Positions 24,404 to 31,870 of a stretch of 43,487 bases of DNA are shown piece by piece. Both the position numbers and the translations under genes were made by a program. Source of the stretch: Pseudomonadota bacterium (GTDB taxonomy: Bacteria > Pseudomonadota > Gammaproteobacteria > Burkholderiales > Usitatibacteraceae). Within the stretch, counting starts at the first letter, position 1. Every line of letters begins with the position of its first letter. Where the stretch lies: the NCBI GenBank assembly GCA_029781595.1, contig JAKOWJ010000354.1:1-43487 (forward strand), written 5' to 3'. The notes under the pieces are model-generated. The model saw only the letters and a list, made by a program, of their open reading frames with translations, was not told the origin of the DNA and did not search any database.

Positions 24404-26791
24404 TCAGCCGCCACGGCGGCCGAAGGCCACCGCGCCGGCGTTGCCGTTGAAGTTGTATCCGACCCCGGCGCGTTGCCCGGTGCGGCCGGCGAAGAAGCCG
24501 TCGAGGCTCCCCCCGGTGATCGGCCCGCAGCTGGGCGTGCAGGTGAGGATCAGCTGCGAGGTCGGCGAGGCCCCGGGGATGGCGCTGGCGGTGTAGGCCG
24601 AGAAGTACTGGTCGCGGTAGATCGGCATCGAGTTGGCGATGCCGTTCCACGTCTGGCCGTTGATCGTGAAGTTCACCGTGGCGTCGGCCGTCCGGTTGGT
24701 GAAGTCGGCGGCGAGCGTCGCGCTGTTGAGCGTGCCCACGTGCCCGGCGTTGTCCGTGGGGCTGGTGGCGCCGATCACGTCGTAGACCGCGGTGCCGGTG
24801 AGCGGAAGGGCCACCGGGCCGCTCTGCGCGCCCGAGAAGATGTAGTGCAGGCTCGAGTTGGCGAGGTTCAGGCTCGCCTGCTGCCCGTTGCCCGTCACCG
24901 TGGCGGTGCCGCCAGACCAGCGGCCCCACACCAGGCCCGTCTCCGGATCCGACCCCGCCTCGCGCACCGTGGCGCTGCCGAGCGCGTAGCTCGCATGGCT
25001 GCCGAAGGCCGAGAACGGCGCCGTGAAGGCCGTCACGCCGCCGGACGGGTCGAACGTGACCTCGTCGGGACGGTCCACGGTGGCGTAGGTGCGCACCTGG
25101 GTGACGCCGCTCGCGAGGCTCTCGCTCGGGTCGGAGACCAGGCCGTCGCGGAAGGCGGCGGCGCCGGACTGCGACGGGCCCGTGAGGGCGGCCACGCCGG
25201 AGATGATGTTGTGCTCGCCGGTGTTGCTGGAGGTCGTGTCCGCGATGCCGTAGCCGACGATCGCACCCTGCAGCGACGGGCCGACGAAGCTGCCCTCGAT
25301 GGCGCCCGTGAGGTCGCCGTTGCTGGTCGAGGTCTGCCCCGTGACCGTGTTGGTGACCACGAGCCGGTCGGCGGTGGAGGCGTAGAAGCTGTTGAGCGCG
25401 AAGGGCACGCCGTCCGCGTTCATCGTCCAGCTGCCGCCGGGGTTGCCGCTCGCCGAGGGCAGCGACAGGGAGAACGCGGCGCTCAGCGTGCGGTTGGTGA
25501 AGTTGACGTTGAGCGTCGCCGAGCCGAGCGTGCCGGCCGTGTTGAGCTGGTTGGTGGGCGAGGTCGCCGCCGCCAGCGTGTAGGTGGCCGAGCCGGTGAG
25601 CACGTCCGACAGGTACGTGGGATAGCCCGAGGGCGCGTAGATCCAGTGCACGCTGCCGGGCAGCGCCGTCGCGCTGCCGCTGCCGAAGAAGCCGAGCGAG
25701 GCGTTCTCCCAGCGGCCCAGCGAGATCGCCCCGCCGCCCACGGACACCGTGGCCACATCGCGCGCCGTGCCGCCGACGATCGCCGGCGCGAGGTCGGACT
25801 GCGAGCCCGAGTAGGCGTGGTAGGCGCGGAAGGATCCGCCCTCGGCGGCGACGTCCGCGGCGGTGGCCTGCCCGAGGAACGCCCCGCCCGTGGCGGAGAT
25901 CACCACGTCCTGGAGCGTGGACGGGTCGGAGCCGAGGTTGCCGGTCGCGTCCACCACCGTGAAGCCCAGGCCGTTGTTGCCCACGGGAACCGTGGAGGTG
26001 ATTCCCTGCTGCGTCGTCGAGCCGCTGCCGTCGTTCGGCGAGAAGTTGCGCGTCTCGCCCCCGCCGCCCTGGCCGCCGTCGCCCTGCGTCTTGGGGGCGC
26101 CCGTCGGGTTGGTGGCCGCATCCGCGATGAACTGCGGCGTCGGGATGTAGCGCACGTCCCCGCGCCCCGTGACGAGCACGGTCTGGCCCGGGCCGGTGAT
26201 GAGGGTCTGCGCCCCGCCCTGCTGCGGCGGCACGCCGGAGCCCGGGAACTCGCCGAAGGTCACGGCGTGGCTTCCCTCGATGGTGTGGTTCACCGTGATG
26301 TCGCAGCCCACCCCGCCCTTTTCCAGCCTGTTCGGGTCGCAGTCGTCGGCCGTGCCGGCGAAGAGCACGTTGCCGGAGCCGCGGATGCCCACCGTGGCGA
26401 CCTTGGTCTTCATCACGAAGCGGTCGCGGTTGCGCGAGGCGATGAGGCCGGTGAAGGTGCGCAGCGTTCCGCGGATGAGGTTGAGCAGCGCGCCCGAGTC
26501 GGAATCCGGCCGGTCGCCGTACTGCTCGATCTTGAACTGCGTGTTGGGCCGCAGCGAGATCTTGGCGCGGTCCACCATCGTGAGCTGCGCCATGCCGCGC
26601 GTGCCCGTGACGATGGCGTCGCCCGGGTTCACGGCCGTGCCGCGCGTGACCTGCACGCGCTCGCCGCTCTGGCGCTGGATGTTCACGTCCCCGGTGACGA
26701 AGGTGAAGGTGCCGCTGGCGCCGTGCGCGGCGCCCGTGCCGGCCAGGCCGGCGGCGATGAGGGCGGTGGCGAGCTTCTTTCGCTGGAACAT
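24404..26791 (-). CDS. FecR-domain exported protein with two C-terminal barrel-like repeats
   Basis: The 795-residue protein has a signal peptide (cleavage near AAHG-A, residue 24; no lipobox cysteine) and a FecR domain at about residues 27-150 (VTRGTAVNPGDAIVTGTRGMAQLTM..., GTLRTFTGLI, TKVATVGIRGSG). A Gly-rich linker follows. Then come two related modules, about 355-515 and 620-795, each running GRW...SLHY/SVHWIY...LTGTA.Y...ATSPT...GTLGSATL...NFTNRT...LDG.F.G. These resemble the eight-stranded barrels of TbpB- or hemophilin-like proteins that Slam translocators export. Typical FecR is a regulator, but here the domain is on an exported protein. The gene is 13 nt after the Slam-like gene. 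Confidence 0.85.
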   Translation of the reverse strand: MFQRKKLATALIAAGLAGTGAAHGASGTFTFVTGDVNIQRQSGERVQVTRGTAVNPGDAIVTGTRGMAQLTMVDRAKISLRPNTQFKIEQYGDRPDSDSGALLNLIRGTLRTFTGLIASRNRDRFVMKTKVATVGIRGSGNVLFAGTADDCDPNRLEKGGVGCDITVNHTIEGSHAVTFGEFPGSGVPPQQGGAQTLITGPGQTVLVTGRGDVRYIPTPQFIADAATNPTGAPKTQGDGGQGGGGETRNFSPNDGSGSTTQQGITSTVPVGNNGLGFTVVDATGNLGSDPSTLQDVVISATGGAFLGQATAADVAAEGGSFRAYHAYSGSQSDLAPAIVGGTARDVATVSVGGGAISLGRWENASLGFFGSGSATALPGSVHWIYAPSGYPTYLSDVLTGSATYTLAAATSPTNQLNTAGTLGSATLNVNFTNRTLSAAFSLSLPSASGNPGGSWTMNADGVPFALNSFYASTADRLVVTNTVTGQTSTSNGDLTGAIEGSFVGPSLQGAIVGYGIADTTSSNTGEHNIISGVAALTGPSQSGAAAFRDGLVSDPSESLASGVTQVRTYATVDRPDEVTFDPSGGVTAFTAPFSAFGSHASYALGSATVREAGSDPETGLVWGRWSGGTATVTGNGQQASLNLANSSLHYIFSGAQSGPVALPLTGTAVYDVIGATSPTDNAGHVGTLNSATLAADFTNRTADATVNFTINGQTWNGIANSMPIYRDQYFSAYTASAIPGASPTSQLILTCTPSCGPITGGSLDGFFAGRTGQRAGVGYNFNGNAGAVAFGRRGG

Positions 26792-26804
26792 GTGCGGGGC
26801 TCCC

Positions 26805-28184
26805 TTAGTTGATCTCGCAGCGCACGGCCGTCGAGACCTCGCTGCGGTCGAAGTCGTAGATGGCGATGTTCGAGTCGTTGCGCGTGTACGAGTACTGGGT
26901 GCGCACGGCGCACGACTTGCGGAACTGCCAGTTGAGCCCGACGAGGAACTCGGCGAACTTGTCCTTGCCCTTCTCCACCTCCGTGGCGCGCGCGAACGCG
27001 TCCTTGTCGCGGCGGTAGACGAAGCCCAGCGCGTTGAACACGTTGAGCTTCGGGGTGACCGAGTACTGGAGGTAGCTGCGCAGCCCCGCGAGGTTCTTGC
27101 TCTTGTCGATGTCGGTGAAGGGGATGTTGTTCTTCGCGCGGTCGTCGCTCGCGAAGGCCGACAGGTAGAGCAGCGGAACGCCCTTGGACTCGAAGGAGTG
27201 CAGCCACGAGGCCGACAGCAGCAGCTGGTCGAAATCCTCCACCTCGTTGGACGGGAAGCGCACGCGCGAGAGCGTCACGCCCAGGCCCACCTGCGTCTTC
27301 TGGTCCAGGCTGTACTTCCAGTCGCCCTGCAGGTTGGCGGTGCGCCGGTCGTTCTTCGGCTGCGGGTCGCCGGGCGCGTCGCCGTCCTGGTTGAAGTGCT
27401 GGTAGCCCGCGACGGCGCGCCATTGCGTGGGCCCGTCGTTGAGGGCGCCGCCCGCGTGCAGGTCGCCCGAGAGCGAGTTGTACTTCGACTCGCCCGAGTA
27501 GCCGCGGCCGCGGGCTTCGCCCCCGGCGAAGGCGCTCCAGCCGCGCGAGAGCGGCATCGAGTACTCCATGGCGGCGGCCGCGGTGCCGAAGGCCGCGTCG
27601 CGCTTGATCGAGTTGCCGGTGGCCTCGATGCCCACGATGCCGAACGACTGCTGCGCGGCGGCGCCGAAGTCCGTGGGCACGCCCGTGATGTTGGAGTCGT
27701 ACCCCAGGCCCAGCTCCGCGTAGCCCTGCCAGCCGGCAGTGGTCTGGCGCTTGCGGGCGTGGATCGCCTCCAGGTAGCGCTGGATGGCCTCCTGCGCGGC
27801 CGGCGGCGGGTTGCTCGCGGCGAGCTCGCGGAAGGCGGCTTCCGCGAGGTCGAAGGAGCCGGCCGTGAAGTAGGCCCTCGCGAGGTCCATCTGCGCCCCG
27901 GCGTGGTTGGGCTTGAGCGCCAGCACGCGCTCGAAGGCCACGATGGCGTCGTCGATCTTGCCGCTGTCGAGCGATGCCACGCCGAGCAGGTAGTCGAAGT
28001 CCACCGTGCCGGCGTACTGCGGCTCGGCCTTGATGAGTTCCATGTAGGCCTGCTTCGGGTTCGACTCGTTGAGCAGGCGCCTGGCGCGATCCAGCAACTC
28101 GGCGGGCGCCTGGGCGGAGGCCATTCCGCCCGACGCGAGGGCCAACAGGGCCAGCGCGGTCATCCAGCGTGCGCGATTTTTCAT
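26805..28184 (-). CDS. Slam-like protein: TPR domain plus outer-membrane beta-barrel
   Basis: The 459-residue protein has a signal peptide (ending ASAQA, residue ~25), TPR-like helices at about 27-145 (PKQAYMELIKAEPQ, DDAIVAFERVLALKPNHAGAQMDLARAYF), and from about 152 onward alternating amphipathic strands typical of an outer-membrane barrel, starting YAELGLGYDSNITGV. The C-terminus RNDSNIAIYDFDRSEVSTAVRCEI resembles the closing strands of surface lipoprotein assembly modifiers (Slam, DUF560). Slams move barrel-type substrates across the outer membrane; the adjacent FecR protein is the obvious candidate substrate. Homology to Slam is judged by eye. It is the first gene of the cassette. Confidence 0.82.
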   Translation of the reverse strand: MKNRARWMTALALLALASGGMASAQAPAELLDRARRLLNESNPKQAYMELIKAEPQYAGTVDFDYLLGVASLDSGKIDDAIVAFERVLALKPNHAGAQMDLARAYFTAGSFDLAEAAFRELAASNPPPAAQEAIQRYLEAIHARKRQTTAGWQGYAELGLGYDSNITGVPTDFGAAAQQSFGIVGIEATGNSIKRDAAFGTAAAAMEYSMPLSRGWSAFAGGEARGRGYSGESKYNSLSGDLHAGGALNDGPTQWRAVAGYQHFNQDGDAPGDPQPKNDRRTANLQGDWKYSLDQKTQVGLGVTLSRVRFPSNEVEDFDQLLLSASWLHSFESKGVPLLYLSAFASDDRAKNNIPFTDIDKSKNLAGLRSYLQYSVTPKLNVFNALGFVYRRDKDAFARATEVEKGKDKFAEFLVGLNWQFRKSCAVRTQYSYTRNDSNIAIYDFDRSEVSTAVRCEIN

Positions 28185-28298
28185 GGCAGGTCTCGTTCTT
28201 GTCTCGCGTGATGGGGTTTCGCGTCAAATCGCTTCCGAAATGCGCGCTTGTTCCCTGATTGCAAACGGAATTTTGCACACTCCCCGGACAGCCAGATC

Positions 28299-28327
28299 AT
28301 CTTATGCCCTCGGGTCGGCCTTCGCAA
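28299..28327 (-). promoter_or_regulatory. Promoter of the Slam-like/FecR/ASH cassette
   Basis: On the minus strand TTGCGA (28322-28327) and TAAGAT (28299-28304) are spaced by exactly 17 nt, each 4 of 6 to consensus, in the AT-richer divergent gap. The leader to the Slam-like ATG would be about 110 nt. On the plus strand GATAAT at 28374-28379 may be the -10 for the divergent crotonase gene. Confidence 0.45.
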
Positions 28328-28420
28328 TCGGATTTTCGACACGTCGCGCAAGGACTTTCCCCGAAAAAACAATGCGATAATTTTCCCGCTCCCGCCCGAC
28401 CCGACCCCTCCGGAGTTCCC

Positions 28421-29227
28421 ATGGCCGACACCCTCGCCCCCCCTGCCCCGCAGGCTGCCGGCGGATTGCTGCTGCGTCATGACGAGCAGGGCATCGCCGT
28501 GCTCACCCTCAACCGGCCTCGCCAGTACAACGCCCTGTCCGGCGAGTTGCTCCTCGCCCTGGAGGGCGCCCTCTCTTCGGTGGCCGCCGACGAGGCCGTC
28601 CGCGTGGTGATCCTCACCGGCGCCGGGCCGGCGTTCTGCGCCGGCCACGACCTGAAGGAGATGCGCGCCCTGCCCTCCCAGGCCGACGTGGAGGCGCTCT
28701 TCGCCCGCTGCAGCGCGGTCATGCGCAAGCTCGTGGCCCTTCCCCAGCCGGTCATCGCCGCCGTGAACGGCCTGGCCACCGCGGCCGGCTGCCAGCTCGT
28801 GGCGCAGTGCGACCTCGCCGTCGCGAGCCAGGACGCCCGCTTCGCCGTCTCCGGCATCAACCTCGGGCTCTTCTGCTCCACCCCCGCGGTGCCCCTTTCG
28901 CGCAACCTCGGGCGCAAGCGCGCCGCCGAGATGCTCTTCACGGGCGAGTTCATCGACGCGGAGACGGCCCTGGACTGGGGGCTCGTGAACCGCGCGGTGC
29001 CAGCCGACCGGGTGATGGAGGCGGCGCGCGACCTGGCCAATTCGCTCCTCGCGAAGCCGCGCGATGCGCTCGCGCTGGGCAAGGCGCTCTTCTACCGGCA
29101 GCTCGAGGCCGGCCTCGCCGCGGCCTACGACGACGCCTCGCGCACCATCGCCTGCAACTTCGCGGCGCCCTCGGCCCGCGAGGGCGTGGCGGCCTTCCTG
29201 GAGAAGCGCCCGCCCGCCTGGCCCTAG
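28421..29227 (+). CDS. ECHDC3-like enoyl-CoA hydratase/isomerase family protein
   Basis: A 268-residue crotonase-fold protein. The oxyanion-hole segments AFCAGHDLKEM and NGLATAAGCQLVAQCDLAVAS are intact, and the overall sequence resembles enoyl-CoA hydratase domain-containing protein 3. Both glutamates used by true hydratases are replaced: the AAGCQL segment has Gln, and the PE motif is SGINLGLFCSTP. It may bind acyl-CoA or catalyse another crotonase-type reaction, so 'hydratase' is a family label only. The ATG at 28421 is preferred because the family N-terminus (GGLLLRHDEQGIAVLTLNRP) follows closely. The last 4 nt overlap the convergent oxidoreductase gene. Confidence 0.88.
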   Translation: MADTLAPPAPQAAGGLLLRHDEQGIAVLTLNRPRQYNALSGELLLALEGALSSVAADEAVRVVILTGAGPAFCAGHDLKEMRALPSQADVEALFARCSAVMRKLVALPQPVIAAVNGLATAAGCQLVAQCDLAVASQDARFAVSGINLGLFCSTPAVPLSRNLGRKRAAEMLFTGEFIDAETALDWGLVNRAVPADRVMEAARDLANSLLAKPRDALALGKALFYRQLEAGLAAAYDDASRTIACNFAAPSAREGVAAFLEKRPPAWP

Positions 29228-30831
29228 CGCCCCGGCCAGCGCCGCGGGCGGCGCCAGTCGCGCACCACCTCGCGCGCCGCGTTGTGGCCGGGCACGCCGG
29301 TCACGCCGCCGCCGGGGTGGGCGCCCGAGCCGCACAGGTACAGGCCCGGCAGGGGCAGGCGGTAGCCGGCGTGCCCCAGCACGGGCCGCGCGCTGAAGAG
29401 CTGGTTCAGGGCGAGCTTGCCGTGGAAGATGTCGCCGCCGACCAGGCCGAACTCGCGCTCGAGGTCCAGCGGCGACAGGATGCGGCGCGCGATCACGCTG
29501 CGGCGGAAATTGGGCGCGTGGCGCGTCACGAGGTCGATCACCGCGTCCGCCGCGCGCTCGCGTTCCCCGTCCCAGCTTCTCCCGCCGGGAAGCGCGTAGC
29601 GGAAGTGCTGGCAGAAGAGGCTCGCCACGTGCGCGCCCGGCGGCGCGAGTCCCGGGTCCACGGTGCTGGGGATGAGCACCTCGACGATGGGCTCGCGCGA
29701 CCAGCCGTCCTCGCGCGCCGTGGCGTGCGCGCGGTCCATGTAGGCGAGCGTGGGCGCGAGGATGATCCCGGAGGAATGGTGCGGCGCGGCCTCGCGCCCG
29801 GGCAGGCACGTGAAATCGGGCAGTTCCGAGAGGGCCACGTTCATGCGGAAGGTGGCGCTCTCGCACTGGTAGTGCGAGAAGGCCTCGGGCCACGGCGGGC
29901 CTTCCGCGAGCCGCGCGACCGTGCGCGGGTTGGCGTTGGCCACCACGCAGCGGGCGGCGACCTCGGTGCCGTCGTCCAGCGCGACGCCCGCCGCGCGGCC
30001 CCGCCTTTCGAGGATGCGCGCGACGCCCGCGCCGGTCCGGATGGCCACGCCGCGCGCGGCCGCTTCCTTCGCCAGCGCCTGCGTGATGGCGCCCATGCCG
30101 CCGAGCGCGTGCCCCCAGCTGCCCTTCTTCCCGTTCACCTCGCCGAACACGTGGTGCAGCAGCACGTAGGCGGTGCCGGGGGAGAAGGGGCTGGCGAAGT
30201 TGCCCACCACGCTGTCGAAGCCGAAGCAGGCCTGGATGGGATCCGACTCGAACCAGCGGCCGAGCCAGTCGCCCGCGGCCATCGTGAAGAGGTCCAGCAC
30301 GTCGCGCTGGGCGGCCAGGGGAAGCTTGTTCAGGCGCCGGGCGGCCTTCCAGGCCCGCAGCAGGTCCGGAAGCGAGCCGCCGGCCTCCGGGGGCGTCTCC
30401 AGCAGCAGGTCGCGCAGGACGTCTGCCACGCGCTCGAGGCGCTCGTAGTACGCCGGCAGCGCCTCGGCGTCGCGGCGCGAGAAGCGCGCGATCTCGCGCT
30501 GCGTGGCCTCCAGGCCGCCACCCACCTTGAGGTAGCCGCCGTCGCCCGTGGGCAGGAAATTCGAGAAGGGGCGCTCCACGATGCGCAGGCCGTGCTCCGC
30601 GAGCCGCAGCTCCCGGATCACCTTGGGGTGCAGCAGGCTCACCGTGTAGCTCGCGGCGGAGTTGCGGAACCCCGGGTGGAACGCCTCCGTGACCGCCGCG
30701 CCGCCCACGACGGCACGCCGCTCGAAGACGCCCACCTTCAACCCCGCCTGGGCGAGGTAGCACGCGCAGACGAGGCCGTTGTGCCCCGCGCCGACGATCA
30801 CCGCGTCGAAGTCGGGCGCCGGTCGGCCCAT
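29224..30831 (-). CDS. Phytoene desaturase-like (PYROXD2-type) FAD oxidoreductase
   Basis: The 535-residue flavoprotein begins with the dinucleotide-binding motif DAVIVGAGHNGLVCACYLAQAG and GVFERRAVVGGAAVTEAFHPGF. The C-terminal FAD motif is LYLCGSGAHPGGGVTGVPGHNAAREV. This matches the PYROXD2 branch of the phytoene desaturase superfamily, whose bacterial reactions are mostly unknown; no carotenoid genes are nearby, so carotenoid synthesis is unlikely. It follows the alpha/beta hydrolase gene by 7 nt and is probably co-transcribed with it. Confidence 0.9.
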   Translation of the reverse strand: MGRPAPDFDAVIVGAGHNGLVCACYLAQAGLKVGVFERRAVVGGAAVTEAFHPGFRNSAASYTVSLLHPKVIRELRLAEHGLRIVERPFSNFLPTGDGGYLKVGGGLEATQREIARFSRRDAEALPAYYERLERVADVLRDLLLETPPEAGGSLPDLLRAWKAARRLNKLPLAAQRDVLDLFTMAAGDWLGRWFESDPIQACFGFDSVVGNFASPFSPGTAYVLLHHVFGEVNGKKGSWGHALGGMGAITQALAKEAAARGVAIRTGAGVARILERRGRAAGVALDDGTEVAARCVVANANPRTVARLAEGPPWPEAFSHYQCESATFRMNVALSELPDFTCLPGREAAPHHSSGIILAPTLAYMDRAHATAREDGWSREPIVEVLIPSTVDPGLAPPGAHVASLFCQHFRYALPGGRSWDGERERAADAVIDLVTRHAPNFRRSVIARRILSPLDLEREFGLVGGDIFHGKLALNQLFSARPVLGHAGYRLPLPGLYLCGSGAHPGGGVTGVPGHNAAREVVRDWRRPRRWPGR

Positions 30832-30838
30832 GGGAACC

Positions 30839-31675
30839 TCAGGCGAGCAGGAAGGCGCGCACCGCCGCCACCTGCGCCGGGTCCATCAGCGTGGGTGCAT
30901 GGCCGGCGTCGGGCACGACGTGGACCTGGGTGCCGGGCCGAGTGCGCATCTCCTCGGTGATCTCCGGGGTGAGCAGGTCCGAGCCGGCGCCGCGCACCAC
31001 GAGCACCGGCCCCTGAACGGCCCGCCACGCCGGCCGCAGGTCGACGTCCGCGAGCGGCCCCTGCTGGAAGGGGGCGGCGATGCCGGGGTCGTAGCGGAAC
31101 CGCCACTTGCCGTCTTCGTCGCGGCGCGAGACGTGCTCGGCGAGGTGGCGCCACTGCGCGGGCGTGTGCGGGCCGAAGGGGCTCACGGACCGCATGGCCG
31201 CCTCCAGCGCCTCCAGCGAGTCGAAGGCGGGCGCGCGCCCGACGTAGGTGGCGATGCGCTCCAGCGCCGCCTTGGGCACCACGCAGCCCACGTCGTTCAG
31301 CACGAGGCGCCGCACGGGCGTGCCGGGCTGCGCGGCCAGGAGCATGCCGAGGATGCCGCCCATCGACGTGCCCACCCAGTCCACGCTCTCGGCGTGCAGC
31401 GCCGCGAGCGTCGTCACGGTGTCCGAGAGATAGAGGGGATAGCCGTAGTCGGCCTTGTCGGCGAGCCAGTCGCTGCGCCCGCGCCCGGCCGCGTCGGGGC
31501 AGACGACGCGATAGGTGTCGGCGAGCGCCCGGGCGAGCGTGTCGAAATCGCGCCCGCAGCGCGTGAGGCCGTGCGCGCACACGAGCACGCGCGGGTTGTC
31601 CGGCTCGCCCCACTCGGTCCACCGCACGCGGTGGAAACCGTGGGGGCCGAGGCACTTCACTGATCCTTCACGCAT
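30839..31675 (-). CDS. Alpha/beta hydrolase
   Basis: With the ATG at 31675 the protein is 278 residues. It has an oxyanion HG (VLVCAHGLTRCGRDFD, residues 30-45), the nucleophile elbow VGTSMGG with Ser104, the acidic residue in RGAGSDLLTPE and the late histidine in DAGHAPTL. It would hydrolyse an ester, thioester or similar bond; substrate unknown. A longer in-frame start at 31792 only translates the adjacent repeat element (IRVHPCLSVFIRVPRP) and should be rejected. It is upstream of the FAD oxidoreductase gene in the same operon. Confidence 0.88.
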   Translation of the reverse strand: MREGSVKCLGPHGFHRVRWTEWGEPDNPRVLVCAHGLTRCGRDFDTLARALADTYRVVCPDAAGRGRSDWLADKADYGYPLYLSDTVTTLAALHAESVDWVGTSMGGILGMLLAAQPGTPVRRLVLNDVGCVVPKAALERIATYVGRAPAFDSLEALEAAMRSVSPFGPHTPAQWRHLAEHVSRRDEDGKWRFRYDPGIAAPFQQGPLADVDLRPAWRAVQGPVLVVRGAGSDLLTPEITEEMRTRPGTQVHVVPDAGHAPTLMDPAQVAAVRAFLLA

Positions 31676-31692
31676 GGGGCTCACGTTGGGCA

Positions 31693-31862
31693 AAGGGCGA
31701 GGAACACGGATGAACACGGATAAACACGGATGAACACGGATGATTGCATGCTGTACGGATCCCTGGTCGTTCCATGCGATCCATCGCGGCATCGCCTCGC
31801 GAAAATGGCGCTTCCCACCCTTGGCCTGCTTCTATCCGTGTTCATCCGTGTTCCCCGCCCTT
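31693..31862. repeat. 170-bp inverted-repeat element with decamer repeats (MITE-like)
   Basis: The ends are 30-bp inverted repeats with one mismatch (31693-31722 and 31833-31862; pattern AAGGGCG-A/G-GGAACACGGATG...). Inside the left arm the 10-bp unit GAACACGGAT recurs four times in exact phase (31702-31741, one copy with A first); the right arm has two inverted copies. The 90-bp middle shows no gene. It fills the gap between the hydrolase start and the acyl-CoA ligase end. It looks like a non-coding mobile or REP-like element. Confidence 0.75.
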
Positions 31863-31870
31863 CGTCCGCA

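Noticed and set aside
29224-30831. Carotenoid phytoene desaturase (crtI)
   Set aside because: The sequence fits the PYROXD2-like branch, and no crtB, crtE or other carotenoid gene is nearby.
31702-31741. Short CRISPR array suggested by four 10-bp repeats
   Set aside because: The repeats are contiguous with no spacers and too short; inverted copies at 31834-31853 show a MITE-like element.
30839-31792. Longer hydrolase gene starting at 31792
   Set aside because: The extra N-terminus is translated repeat element and is not part of the alpha/beta hydrolase fold.
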